NCBI GenBank assembly: GCA_964429245.1
Contig: CAYSBE010000008.1
Location: 1-37,712 of the forward strand
From: CAYSBE01 sp964429245
GTDB taxonomy: Bacteria; Bacteroidota; Bacteroidia; UKL13-3
Length of the DNA stretch: 37,712 bases
Direction of reading: 5' to 3'
Position 1 is the stretch's first letter, and each line of letters starts with the position of its first letter. The notes under the pieces are model-generated. The model searched no databases, was not told where the DNA came from, and saw only the letters and a list, made by a program, of their open reading frames with translations. The translations under genes were made by a program, and so were the position numbers. Below are positions 24,742 to 33,693 of the stretch, piece after piece.

Positions 24742-25458
24742 TTAAAATTTGCTTTTTACTGACATAACAGCAAATAATGCGGCTGTTTCTGTTCTTAAAA
24801 TGGTATTTCCTAATGAAACCGGAACAAAGCCTATTGTATTTGCTTGTGCTTCTTCTTCAGAAGTAAAATCTCCTTCAGGACCGATAAGAATATGAAATGT
24901 ATTTGTCTCTTTATTCAAAGAGTGTTCAACGAGAAATGGCAAATAATTGGCTTCAGGTGCATTGCACCAAGCGATGAATTTCGCGCCATCATTAAAATCT
25001 TTTTTCATTAACGATTTCCATGACAAGGTAGAATTGATAAGAGGTAAGTGCCATTGTTTGCTTTGTTTCATGGCGCTGATAGCAATCTTGTGCAGCCTAT
25101 CTAAATTGATGCGGCTACGTTCTGTTTTTTCTGTTTCAATAAATGTTATTGAATCCAACCCACACTCCACAGCTTTTTCTACAAACCACTCCATCCTATC
25201 CGCATTTTTTGTTGGTGCCACATAAACATGTAAGTAGTATTTCGAGGCTTTTGGATGTGTGATCTTTTCCTTTATCAATAGCTCACACCTCTTGGGATTG
25301 TCATCTATAATGGTAGCCTGCACCTCAGTTCCATTCCCATCAGTGAGATAAACCAAATCATGCTTACGCATACGCAATACCTTTACACAATGTTTGGATT
25401 CTTCTTGGTCAAGAAAAACAGAAGGATGCTGCAATGAGGTATTAAAAAAAATATTCAT
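24742..25458 (-). CDS. rsmE: 16S rRNA (uracil1498-N3)-methyltransferase RsmE
   Basis: RsmE methylates U1498 of 16S rRNA in the 30S decoding region. The 238-residue protein has the N-terminal PUA-like domain (HCVKVLRMRKHDLVYLTDGNG) and the SPOUT domain with KNADRMEWFVEKAVECG, ILIGPEGDFTSEE and the knot ending VSLGNTILRTETAALF. Length is normal. It is transcribed leftward and is divergent from the first peptide transporter gene. Confidence 0.95.
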   Translation of the reverse strand: MNIFFNTSLQHPSVFLDQEESKHCVKVLRMRKHDLVYLTDGNGTEVQATIIDDNPKRCELLIKEKITHPKASKYYLHVYVAPTKNADRMEWFVEKAVECGLDSITFIETEKTERSRINLDRLHKIAISAMKQSKQWHLPLINSTLSWKSLMKKDFNDGAKFIAWCNAPEANYLPFLVEHSLNKETNTFHILIGPEGDFTSEEEAQANTIGFVPVSLGNTILRTETAALFAVMSVKSKF

Positions 25459-25507
25459 AAATAAAGTTGGGCGGCAAGATAAGAAAACTGTGGTTTATAT
25501 AATTGAG

Positions 25508-25538
25508 TTTGGATAGTACAATCCACTTTATATATTGC
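25508..25538 (+). promoter_or_regulatory. Promoter of the first peptide transporter
   Basis: TTTG at 25508-25511 and TATATTGC at 25531-25538 are exactly 19 bases apart. The -33 box is perfect, while the -7 box differs from TAnnTTTG in its last two bases. The predicted leader is about 15-20 nt before the ATG at 25560. Confidence 0.5.
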
Positions 25539-25559
25539 AGCGTAAATCATTCATCAAAC

Positions 25560-26939
25560 ATGACAAATAATACACAAGGACATCCAAAAGGATTATACCT
25601 TTTGTTTACAACAGAAATGTGGGAACGTTTCAGTTACTACGGTATGCGTGGATTGCTCACGTTGTACCTAATAAAAGCAACAGTAGAAGGTGGACTCGGA
25701 TTCAACGATGCCAATGCCGGTCTCCTTTATGGCGTGTATACCGGATTGGTTTACCTCACCCCTATTTTTGGCGGGTGGCTTGCTGATAATTACCTAGGCC
25801 AAAGAAAATCAATTACCATTGGAGGTATATTAATGGCAATTGGACAGTTCTGTTTATTTTTCTCTTCTCATACAGCATTGGCTCCATTTTATATTGGCTT
25901 GGTATTGCTCATTATTGGAAATGGTTTCTTCAAACCAAACATTTCAACCATTGTAGGTCAATTGTATCCTGCGGGAGACAACAGAAAAGATGCAGCTTTC
26001 ACCATATTTTATATGGGAATAAATTTAGGAGCATTCTTGGCACCATTGGTATGTGGCTACCTTGCTGAAGATTATTTTGCGGTAAGAAATGCCGATGGCA
26101 CAGTTGCTGCGTATGGATTTAATTATGGATTTCTTGCTGCAGGAATAGGAATGTTGCTTGGCCAAATTTCATTTAACGGCTTGGCTCAAAAATACCTAGG
26201 TGACTTGGGTAAAGAGCCAGGAGCAAAAGTACAGAAAGCAAAAGCAGCTGCCGAAGGCACTGTTGACCCTCCACTTACTAAAGAAGAGAAAGACCGCTTG
26301 AGGGTTATTGTGATTATGATGTTGTTTAACATTTTCTTTTGGGCAGGATTCGAACAAGCAGGCAGTTCTATTTCAATATACACTGATCGCTACATAGATC
26401 GCGGCATTGGTGATTGGACCGTTCCTACTTCTTGGTTTCAATCTGTCAATCCCTTATTCATCGTATTGCTTGGTCCGGTATTTACCGTTTTATGGACTTG
26501 GCTTGCAAAACGAGGGAAAGAACCAGCAACCATTATTAAAATGGGACTGGGCATGATACTTCTTGGTGTAGGATTTTTCTTGCTCATTGGCGCTGCCCTT
26601 CAACGAGGTGGTGATGTAGCAGATGAATCTGTTAAAGCCAGTTTGATGTGGCTAGTAGGTGCTTATCTTATTCATACTATGGGTGAACTCTGTTTATCGC
26701 CTGTTGGTCTTTCAATGGTAACCAAACTAGCTCCATTACGCTTAGGTTCATTGATGATGGGCGTTTGGTTCCTGAGTAGTTTTATTGCCAACTTCCTATC
26801 AGGATATTTGGTGCAGTTTTTTGCATCAATGGGTGCTATGACTATTTTTAGCATAATATCAGCTGTGGTAATTGTTTTAGGCATGATTGTGCTAATTATT
26901 TCACATCAATTGAAAAAAATGATGCACGGCATTTCTTAA
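25560..26939 (+). CDS. POT/PTR2 family proton-coupled peptide transporter
   Basis: The 459-residue inner-membrane protein has the proton-coupling ExxER motif in TTEMWERFSYYGMRGLL, the conserved GNGFFKPNISTIVGQLY and FYMGINLGAFLAPL, and HTMGELCLSPVGLSM near the end; about 12-14 membrane helices. It imports di- and tripeptides with protons. I chose the ATG at 25560 because the family motif then begins about 20 residues in; a TTG at 25503 would lie before the promoter. A terminator follows and then a second, more divergent transporter. Confidence 0.94.
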   Translation: MTNNTQGHPKGLYLLFTTEMWERFSYYGMRGLLTLYLIKATVEGGLGFNDANAGLLYGVYTGLVYLTPIFGGWLADNYLGQRKSITIGGILMAIGQFCLFFSSHTALAPFYIGLVLLIIGNGFFKPNISTIVGQLYPAGDNRKDAAFTIFYMGINLGAFLAPLVCGYLAEDYFAVRNADGTVAAYGFNYGFLAAGIGMLLGQISFNGLAQKYLGDLGKEPGAKVQKAKAAAEGTVDPPLTKEEKDRLRVIVIMMLFNIFFWAGFEQAGSSISIYTDRYIDRGIGDWTVPTSWFQSVNPLFIVLLGPVFTVLWTWLAKRGKEPATIIKMGLGMILLGVGFFLLIGAALQRGGDVADESVKASLMWLVGAYLIHTMGELCLSPVGLSMVTKLAPLRLGSLMMGVWFLSSFIANFLSGYLVQFFASMGAMTIFSIISAVVIVLGMIVLIISHQLKKMMHGIS

Positions 26940-26967
26940 CGTACATATAATTTTATTTTTTCCTAAG

Positions 26968-27004
26968 CCCTGCAATGATTTTCATTGCAGGGTTTTCTTT
27001 TTTT
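26968..27004 (+). terminator. Rho-independent terminator between the two transporters
   Basis: CCCTGCAATGA (26968-26978) pairs perfectly with TCATTGCAGGG (26982-26992) over a 3-base loop, followed by TTTTCTTTTTTT. It separates the first transporter from the second, whose start is only 16 bases past the T-run. Confidence 0.92.
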
Positions 27005-27019
27005 ATGCATATTCGAAGC

Positions 27020-28684
27020 ATGAGTAAAACATCATCACACCCAAAAGCACTTCCTTTTTTATTTTTTAGCGAGATGTGGGAAAGGTTCGGCTACTACCTT
27101 ATGATTGGTATATTTACTTTGTACTTAAAAGATGTTCAAAGTGGATTTGCAATGACAGAAGCAGAAGCATCTGACTTATACGGAACTTTTATTGCCTTGG
27201 TATTTCTAACACCGTTTCTTGGAGGGCTAATTGCTGACAGATACTTAGGTTATACCAAGTCTATTGTGATAGGTGGGTTATTAATGGGTGTTGGATATTG
27301 CATGATGGGAATTCATAACCTTACAGGACTCTACATTGCCATGACACTTGTTATACTCGGCAATGGATTTTTCAAACCAAATATATCAACCCTCTTAGGT
27401 AATATTTATTCCACCGAACAATATAAAGAGAAAAAAGATGAAGGATATAACATATTCTATATGGGAATAAATATTGGTGCGTTTGTTTGTAATTTTTTTG
27501 GTGCTGCATTGCAAATATTATTGGGTTGGGAATGGGCATTTCTAGCAGCTGGAGTGGGCATGTTTATTGGCGTGGTGGTATTTGTATTGGGCACTAAACA
27601 TTATAAAGGATTTGACGAAAAAAAAGGCGTACACGCAGACGATATGCCTATGGGTAAAATAGCAGGATTTATTCTGCTGCCCTCAGTTGTTTTTGGAGTA
27701 ATTGGTTGGTTTATCAAAGGGGTTGCTTCTATCGAAAATCCCAACGCCTTTATTTTTGGTTCTGATAGTACTGATGCCTTTATTTTTGCATGTATTCCTG
27801 TAGTATTTTTCTATGGAAGTTTATATCTCAAGGCAAAGCCTGATGAAAAAAGACCTATTGGCGCAATGCTGGCGATTTTTGCAGTAGTCATTCTATTTTG
27901 GGCTGTATTTAAACAAAATGGATCAGCCTTAAACACTTGGGCCGATAGGTATACGGATCGCAGGGTTGAAGGTGCTACCGAAAATGTGTTTAACACGCTG
28001 AAGCAATCAAAAGAATTGGTATATACCAAAGATACAGTAGCTGTTTATGATGATGCCTTCAGGCTGGTAAAAGAAAATGGAGAAGTAAAAAAGGAATACA
28101 ATTACCCACTTTATTTTCGAAACGAGAATCCATCATTAATACCACAAGAAGGCGAAAGTGTTAGTGTATGGGCAACTAACCTAAGTCAGTCTATCAATCC
28201 TGGTTGGGTAATTATTCTTACACCATTGGTAGTTGCATTTTTTACTTGGTTAAGGGGAAGAAAAAAAGAACCTTCCACACCAGCAAAAATTGCATATGGA
28301 CTATTCATCTCCGCGCTTTCGGCTTTGGTAATGGTGGCTGCTGCAAAAGCGGGAGCCAATGGCAGTGAAAAAGTAAGTGTTTGGTGGTTGGTTGCTTGTT
28401 ATGGGGTAGTTACTATTGGTGAACTTTTTTTAAGTCCGATGGGATTAAGTTTGGTATCAAAGCTAAGCCCTCCACGAATTACAGCGTTGATGATGGGAGG
28501 CTGGTTTTTAAGCACTTCCATCGGAAACAAACTAAGTGGTGTGTTGGCCAGTATGTGGGATAAATACCAAGATAAGAGCAATTTTTTTATGCTTAATTTT
28601 GCCCTTCTCTTAGGTGCAACCTTAATGTTGGCTTTGATGCTAAAGTGGCTAAATGCCATCATGAAAGAAAAAAATATACGCTAA
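27020..28684 (+). CDS. POT/PTR2 family peptide transporter with extra loop
   Basis: The 554-residue paralogue of the preceding transporter has FSEMWERFGYYLMIGIFTLYL, GNGFFKPNISTLLGNIY, FYMGINIGAFVCNFF and TIGELFLSPMGLSLVSKLSPP. Its distinctive part is an insert of about 75 residues (near 320-390) between ADRYTDRRVEG and SINPGWVIIL, where the neighbour has only about 15 residues; it is hydrophilic with charged and aromatic residues and may be a soluble loop. The ATG at 27020 was chosen; an ATG at 26975 falls inside the terminator stem and another at 27005 is possible. Substrate presumably peptides. Confidence 0.92.
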   Translation: MSKTSSHPKALPFLFFSEMWERFGYYLMIGIFTLYLKDVQSGFAMTEAEASDLYGTFIALVFLTPFLGGLIADRYLGYTKSIVIGGLLMGVGYCMMGIHNLTGLYIAMTLVILGNGFFKPNISTLLGNIYSTEQYKEKKDEGYNIFYMGINIGAFVCNFFGAALQILLGWEWAFLAAGVGMFIGVVVFVLGTKHYKGFDEKKGVHADDMPMGKIAGFILLPSVVFGVIGWFIKGVASIENPNAFIFGSDSTDAFIFACIPVVFFYGSLYLKAKPDEKRPIGAMLAIFAVVILFWAVFKQNGSALNTWADRYTDRRVEGATENVFNTLKQSKELVYTKDTVAVYDDAFRLVKENGEVKKEYNYPLYFRNENPSLIPQEGESVSVWATNLSQSINPGWVIILTPLVVAFFTWLRGRKKEPSTPAKIAYGLFISALSALVMVAAAKAGANGSEKVSVWWLVACYGVVTIGELFLSPMGLSLVSKLSPPRITALMMGGWFLSTSIGNKLSGVLASMWDKYQDKSNFFMLNFALLLGATLMLALMLKWLNAIMKEKNIR

Positions 28685-28709
28685 AGTAAGGTATAGTTGG
28701 AACCAATAC

Positions 28710-28740
28710 TGTGTGGATTTAGGAATAATTAGTATACTTG
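28710..28740 (+). promoter_or_regulatory. Promoter of the polysaccharide export genes
   Basis: TGTG at 28710-28713 and TATACTTG at 28733-28740 are spaced by 19 bases; each has one mismatch to TTTG and TAnnTTTG. It lies 22 bases before the wza-like ATG. Confidence 0.5.
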
Positions 28741-28762
28741 CGGCTAGTTCTAATTTCAAAAA

Positions 28763-29566
28763 ATGAAAAATGCATCACTATGGCTTGTATTGATTGGATT
28801 ATTGTTTGCAACTTCATGTAGTTACAAGAATAAAAACATCCTTTTTCGTACTGATAAAAAGTACAAACCAAAAGACCCTCCTGTTATTGTGCTTAAATAC
28901 GATTCACTGCGTGCAGTAAATAAATACCGCCATGTGATAAAAATTGGAGACCGTGTGTTGGTGCGTTTTTTAAACACGCAAGACCTGGGCATGATTACCG
29001 GACAATATATAGTAAATACGCAGGGTTCAGCAATGGGTGGTGCCGATAACAAAGGTTATTTGGTAAACTATGATAGTACGGTAGCCATGCCTTTAATTGG
29101 AAGGGTAAATTTGGTAGGCATGGACCGTTTGCAAGCAGCACGTTATTTAGAAGATAAATTTGAAGCATTTAGCGGCACCAAACCGATCATTGATGTAAAT
29201 ATTGCCAGCCTGGTTTGCTCCGTTTTGGGAGATGTCGCTACACAAGGCCAAATACCCATTGATAGAGACAATACCACCCTCACCGAAGTGTTGGCACTTG
29301 CCGGTGGCTTTATAGATGGTGCACAAAAAGATCGGGTGAAAATCATTAGGGGAAAAGAAGTCATTATTGCAAATATGAAAGACATTAACGCGCTTAAAAG
29401 CCCAGATATAATTATACAACACAATGATATTGTTTATGTAGAACCTTATGGAGCCAAAGCAAGAACTGAGCCTCTTCTATCCACAGGTGTTACCACTGTA
29501 TTCTTTATAAGCTTACAAGTCATATTGTTAACCGTTCAATTAATGGCCATTTCAGGAGGCTTATAA
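28763..29566 (+). CDS. Wza-like polysaccharide export lipoprotein
   Basis: The 267-residue outer-membrane lipoprotein has a signal peptide with lipobox LLFATSC (lipidated C19), a Poly_export domain (VIKIGDRVLVRFLN to VAMPLIGRVNLVGM), an SLBB-like domain (VLGDVATQGQIPIDRDNTTL and LAGGFIDGAQKDRVKIIRG), and a C-terminal hydrophobic helix near 243-264. It forms part of the channel through which capsular or extracellular polysaccharide leaves the cell. The wzc-like gene follows after 8 bases, as in classical Wzx/Wzy-type export operons. It is the first gene of the locus. Confidence 0.92.
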   Translation: MKNASLWLVLIGLLFATSCSYKNKNILFRTDKKYKPKDPPVIVLKYDSLRAVNKYRHVIKIGDRVLVRFLNTQDLGMITGQYIVNTQGSAMGGADNKGYLVNYDSTVAMPLIGRVNLVGMDRLQAARYLEDKFEAFSGTKPIIDVNIASLVCSVLGDVATQGQIPIDRDNTTLTEVLALAGGFIDGAQKDRVKIIRGKEVIIANMKDINALKSPDIIIQHNDIVYVEPYGAKARTEPLLSTGVTTVFFISLQVILLTVQLMAISGGL

Positions 29567-29574
29567 TACGCACT

Positions 29575-32040
29575 ATGCAAGACAATCAAGAACAGGAATC
29601 CATAAGCAAATCCATCGACCTGAATAAAATAATTGCCATCTTGTTATCGAGGTGGTATTTATTGATTTTCCCCCCATTAATTGCACTTTCTATAGCCTAT
29701 GTTATCTTAAGATATGAAAAGCCTGTATACATTTCATCTACCAATATCAAATTTGAAGATGATAGAGGTGGGCAGCTTTCTGATATATTTAGGTATGGCC
29801 GTTCTTCTGGTCGCATTGAGAACTTGATGAAAACGGAGTCAGAAGTATTGAATTCAAAAAAATTAGCTACCCGTGCACTTCGTGCAATGAACCAACAAAC
29901 TTCCGCTATCATTAAAGGCAATATCGTATCAACATTATTGTATCCAAACCCTTATTTTAATGTCGAATTCTTGCGGCTAGATTCGAATGATATGGGCAAA
30001 CAATTTACCATTCAATTCAATAAAGATAATACGTTTTCTCTTTTAACTGGTTCAGAAGAACAGGTTGTTCGCCTCAATGACACATTTGTCTTTTTAGGTT
30101 CAGTATTGAGTATCACTACGCCAAATATTAATGCCATAAGAGCCATTAATCAAAAGCCTATCATCATTCGTATTAACCATCCTGAATTGGACGGTGGAAA
30201 CTATTCCAATCGTTTGAGAATCGAACAAATGCGCAATACCAGTATTGTAAACTTAACCTTTACAGATGAAAATGCAGATTTTGCAGCAGATTACCTGAAT
30301 GCCCTCACCAAGGTTTATTTACTTGAAACTGTTGAGCAAAAGGCAATGGCAGCAGAGAATACAATTCAGTATATTGATTTCCAATTAGGCGAGTTATCGA
30401 AATCGGTAAGTACAACCGGTAACGAGTTGGCCAAGTTTAAGGTAGGAAATAAAAACATGGCCCCGCAGGAACTCGGAAGAATAGAGTTTGAAAATCTTGT
30501 GGATTTAGAGACCGAAAAACGGTTGTTTGAGTTGCGTAAAAAACAACTCCTGCAATTAGAGAATGACATTCTAAATGCTAAATCAAGCGATAAAAAGATA
30601 GAACTAATTGTAATGGACCCAACAGATGCAGAGGCATTAGTAAATTATATAACAACCTACAATACACTTGTTTTTGAGCGCATTGAATTGAATAGTAAAA
30701 CCACTCAAGGTAGTATTGTACTAAAAAACAATACCATTCGATTAAACGAAACCAAGAATTTTATTGTCAAAACAATTGCGGTAATCAAACGCAATATTGA
30801 TGAAAACATAAATGACATTGATAAATTACTCAATGAGAAAAATGCCCTTATATCAACATTACCGGCTCAAGAACAGGAGTTGTTTCAACTAGAACGAAAC
30901 TTTAAACTCAACGAAAAAATTTATGGTTTCCTATTAGAGAAAAGATTAGAAACCATGATCAGCCGTTCGGCCATCATTGCCAATGTAAGCATCATTGACA
31001 ATGCAGCTGTAAACCGCAATCCCATCTCTCCGATACCATCTAATAAATATTCGTTCGCATTGTTAATTGGCTTGGTAACAGGTGTTGTTACTATCTTATT
31101 GCTTCGGTTATTTTACAACCGCATTCCCGATAAAGAAACCATCGAAGGCCTTATTCGGGTTCCCGTTTTAGGTGTCATTAAAAAACTCCAAGAATCAGAA
31201 GACGACCGATACGGAGTATATGTGTACCGTAATCCAAAATCTGTTTTTGCAGAATCGATTAGGGGTATAAGAACCAACTCAAATTTCATCCTCAAAGGAG
31301 AGCGACATAAAGTTATTTGCATCACCTCTACAGTAAGTGGTGAGGGAAAAACTTTTTGTACCATCAATTTAGCAGCGTCTGTTGCCCAACTTGGATTAAA
31401 GGTATTAATAGTTGGTTGTGATTTACGCAGACCAAAAATGCATGAAGCGTTTGAAAACATGAGCAACCAAAAAGGATTAACCTCCTATTTGGTTAATCGG
31501 GCTTCAATTGATGAAATAGTACAACTTACTGCTTTTGATAATTTATATGCCGTACCAGCCGGTCCAACACCTCCTAACCCAGCTGAATTGTTGCAAAAAG
31601 CCGAATTTGAACATTTTATGGTAGCCATGCGCAATCGATTTGATTATATATTTTTAGATACAGCTCCTGTTGGCCTTGTTGCCGACTCTCTTACCCTAAT
31701 GGCTCAATCTGATTTGAATCTATATATCATGCGTGCCCAATATTCAAAAAAGGACTTTTGTGTGATCCCCGAGACGCTTTCTACCAATAAAGACATCCAA
31801 AATTTATACATTGTTTTGAATGCCTTTGACTCAACTAATATCGCATATACTTCTATCTATAAAGGAGACCAAATACGGGGTAAAGGTGGCTATTATTATG
31901 GGAATTATTATGGAAGAAGTGCATATGGTTCTTATGGCAGAGGATATCATAAAAAATATTATTCTGATTACTATAGTGAAGAACTTCCAAAACCATTTAA
32001 CTTGAAAAAAGCTTTTACCAAATTGATCAAGAAAAGTTAA
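29575..32040 (+). CDS. Wzc-like polysaccharide co-polymerase with BY-kinase domain
   Basis: The 821-residue inner-membrane protein joins a Wzz domain and a bacterial tyrosine autokinase. Transmembrane helices are near 27-48 and 489-511 with a long periplasmic coiled part between. The kinase has Walker A GEGKT at 589-593, Walker A' LIVGCDLRRP near 608-617 and Walker B IFLDTAPVG near 692-700. The tail is strongly tyrosine-rich: 12 Tyr in residues 773-800, the autophosphorylation cluster. The cycle of phosphorylation controls polymer length and export with the Wza partner. The cognate low-molecular-weight phosphatase (Wzb) is not in the window. The glycosyltransferase follows after 3 bases. Confidence 0.95.
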   Translation: MQDNQEQESISKSIDLNKIIAILLSRWYLLIFPPLIALSIAYVILRYEKPVYISSTNIKFEDDRGGQLSDIFRYGRSSGRIENLMKTESEVLNSKKLATRALRAMNQQTSAIIKGNIVSTLLYPNPYFNVEFLRLDSNDMGKQFTIQFNKDNTFSLLTGSEEQVVRLNDTFVFLGSVLSITTPNINAIRAINQKPIIIRINHPELDGGNYSNRLRIEQMRNTSIVNLTFTDENADFAADYLNALTKVYLLETVEQKAMAAENTIQYIDFQLGELSKSVSTTGNELAKFKVGNKNMAPQELGRIEFENLVDLETEKRLFELRKKQLLQLENDILNAKSSDKKIELIVMDPTDAEALVNYITTYNTLVFERIELNSKTTQGSIVLKNNTIRLNETKNFIVKTIAVIKRNIDENINDIDKLLNEKNALISTLPAQEQELFQLERNFKLNEKIYGFLLEKRLETMISRSAIIANVSIIDNAAVNRNPISPIPSNKYSFALLIGLVTGVVTILLLRLFYNRIPDKETIEGLIRVPVLGVIKKLQESEDDRYGVYVYRNPKSVFAESIRGIRTNSNFILKGERHKVICITSTVSGEGKTFCTINLAASVAQLGLKVLIVGCDLRRPKMHEAFENMSNQKGLTSYLVNRASIDEIVQLTAFDNLYAVPAGPTPPNPAELLQKAEFEHFMVAMRNRFDYIFLDTAPVGLVADSLTLMAQSDLNLYIMRAQYSKKDFCVIPETLSTNKDIQNLYIVLNAFDSTNIAYTSIYKGDQIRGKGGYYYGNYYGRSAYGSYGRGYHKKYYSDYYSEELPKPFNLKKAFTKLIKKS

Positions 32041-32043
32041 GTA

Positions 32044-32976
32044 ATGCCTAAACTTTCTATCATTATACCATGCTATTTCAATGCTGAAAATATTCCAACT
32101 ACAGAAAAAGCATTGATAGAAAATGAAAAGAATTTTTCTGATGATATGGTTTTCGAATATGTGATGGTGGATGATGGGTCTAAAGACAGCACAATAGAGG
32201 CGTTAAAACAGTTTCAACAAGCCAATCAAGGTAAGGTAAAAATCATCAAACTTTCAGGAAATTTTGGTTCCTACAATGCCATACAAGCAGGCATGAAATA
32301 TGCAACCGGTGATTGTAATATTGTGATATCTGCCGACTTGCAAGATCCTGTAGAGCTGATGCCACAAATGGTTGACTTTTGGAAAAAGGGAACCAAACTG
32401 GTGCTAGCCAACAGACAAGAACGCAATGATTCTTTTTTTACCAATGCATTTGCAAAACAATACCAAAAACTCATTAAAAGATATGCCTTGCCTACTTTAC
32501 CTGATGGTGGATTTGACTATTGCCTCTTCGATAAACAACTAAGGGAAGAAGTGGTGGCATTGAATGAAAAAAATACCAATTCACTTTACCTATTACTTTC
32601 GTTAAATTATCCATATACATGCATACCTTATGTACGTCAAAAAAGAGAAGTAGGCAAAAGCCGTTGGACATTCAAGAAAAAAATCAACCTCTTCATTGAT
32701 TCGTTTGTATCTTTTTCATACGCTCCACTTAGATTAATCACTATTATGGGTTTATTATGTGGAATCATTACGCTTTCATATGCAGCCTTTATTGTGGTTG
32801 CAAGGCTTAGTGGATGGATACAAGTGGAAGGATTTACGGCCATGATGCTTGTATTCTTACTCGTTGGTTCCTTTCAAATGATTGCCTTGGGAATTATTGG
32901 CGAGTACTTGTGGCGCACACTCGAAGCTTCTCGTAAACGTCCGCCTTATGTGGTGGATGAAGTAATGGAGAATTGA
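32044..32976 (+). CDS. Membrane glycosyltransferase family 2 (DPM1/GtrB-like)
   Basis: The 310-residue enzyme has a GT-A domain: LSIIIPCYFNAENI, the nucleotide site VMVDDGSKDST, and the metal site SADLQDPVEL; then KREVGKSRWTFKKKINLFIDS, and two membrane helices near 232-255 and 262-285. This layout is that of polyprenyl-phosphate glycosyltransferases such as GtrB or ArnC, which load a sugar on undecaprenyl phosphate at the cytoplasmic face. It is third in the export operon, starting 3 bases after the wzc-like gene. The sugar is unknown. Confidence 0.88.
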   Translation: MPKLSIIIPCYFNAENIPTTEKALIENEKNFSDDMVFEYVMVDDGSKDSTIEALKQFQQANQGKVKIIKLSGNFGSYNAIQAGMKYATGDCNIVISADLQDPVELMPQMVDFWKKGTKLVLANRQERNDSFFTNAFAKQYQKLIKRYALPTLPDGGFDYCLFDKQLREEVVALNEKNTNSLYLLLSLNYPYTCIPYVRQKREVGKSRWTFKKKINLFIDSFVSFSYAPLRLITIMGLLCGIITLSYAAFIVVARLSGWIQVEGFTAMMLVFLLVGSFQMIALGIIGEYLWRTLEASRKRPPYVVDEVMEN

Positions 32977-32978
32977 GA

Positions 32979-33012
32979 TCACGCCTTTGGCGTGACAAGT
33001 GTGGGTTCACAC
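32979..33012 (+). repeat. Two adjacent palindromes (REP-like)
   Basis: TCACGCC-TTT-GGCGTGA (32979-32995) forms a perfect 7-bp GC-rich hairpin; GTGTG-GGTT-CACAC (32999-33012) a second. No T-run follows, so they are weak terminators at best and look like REP-type elements after the glycosyltransferase gene. Confidence 0.5.
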
Positions 33013-33060
33013 CATATGCTCGATTGCTAATTTCTTTAATCATAGATCTTGTTCAATGTA

Positions 33061-33068
33061 TATATTTG
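33061..33068 (+). promoter_or_regulatory. -7 box 4 nt before the Uma2 start
   Basis: TATATTTG is a perfect TAnnTTTG box, followed by TGAT and the ATG at 33073. Transcription would begin at or next to the start codon, giving a leaderless mRNA. The same layout occurs at 36666. No TTTG is seen at 19-nt spacing. Confidence 0.45.
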
Positions 33069-33072
33069 TGAT

Positions 33073-33678
33073 ATGGAACCGAATAAACCGGATATCATTC
33101 AAGAACCTGTTAGAGAATACAATACTTACTCCTATGCTGATTACCTTACGTGGCAATTGGATGAAATGGTGGAAATCATTAAAGGACGTTTGTTTAAGAT
33201 GAATGCGGCACCCAAACGGATACACCAGGAAGTTTCTGGCAAAGTATTCAACAAACTTTTCAATTTACTGGAGAATAAACCATGCAAAGTATACGAAGCG
33301 CCATTTGATGTACGACTTCCGGTGAAATCGAAAAAGAACGAAGACATCTATACGGTTGTTCAACCTGATATTTGTGTAATATGCGACAAATCCAAACTGG
33401 ATGATGCAGGTTGCATTGGCGCACCTGACCTTATTGTTGAAATCCTTTTACCAGGCAATAACCGAAAAGAACTGAAAGATAAATATGAGGTGTATGAAGA
33501 AAGTGGTGTGCTGGAATACTGGATCATTCATCCCAGTGAGCAAACCTTGCTGATTTATTCTCTCGTAAACGGAAAATACCAGCCTTCAAAATTGTTTACC
33601 ACAGGTGATATTGTTTCATCAACATGCATAGATGGTTTTGCATTGGATCTTACATACGTTTTTGCTGATTTAGATTAG
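33073..33678 (+). CDS. Uma2 family nuclease-like protein
   Basis: The 201-residue protein has the Uma2 (restriction-endonuclease-fold, PD-(D/E)xK) pattern: PKRIHQEVSGKVFNKL, TVVQPDICVICDKSK, GAPDLIVEILLPGNNRKEL with K at the active-site position after it, and VYEESGVLEYWIIHP. Uma2 proteins are common small nucleases of unknown role, often in many copies. I used the ATG at 33073; an in-frame upstream ATG at 33049 would put the -7 box inside the gene. It interrupts the polysaccharide genes and is not obviously related to them; it looks like a passenger. Confidence 0.85.
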   Translation: MEPNKPDIIQEPVREYNTYSYADYLTWQLDEMVEIIKGRLFKMNAAPKRIHQEVSGKVFNKLFNLLENKPCKVYEAPFDVRLPVKSKKNEDIYTVVQPDICVICDKSKLDDAGCIGAPDLIVEILLPGNNRKELKDKYEVYEESGVLEYWIIHPSEQTLLIYSLVNGKYQPSKLFTTGDIVSSTCIDGFALDLTYVFADLD

Positions 33679-33693
33679 ATTTACAGCATAATT

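Noticed and set aside
26975..27019. Upstream ATG for the second peptide transporter
   Set aside because: The ATG lies inside the stem of the terminator; the family motif fits the ATG at 27020.
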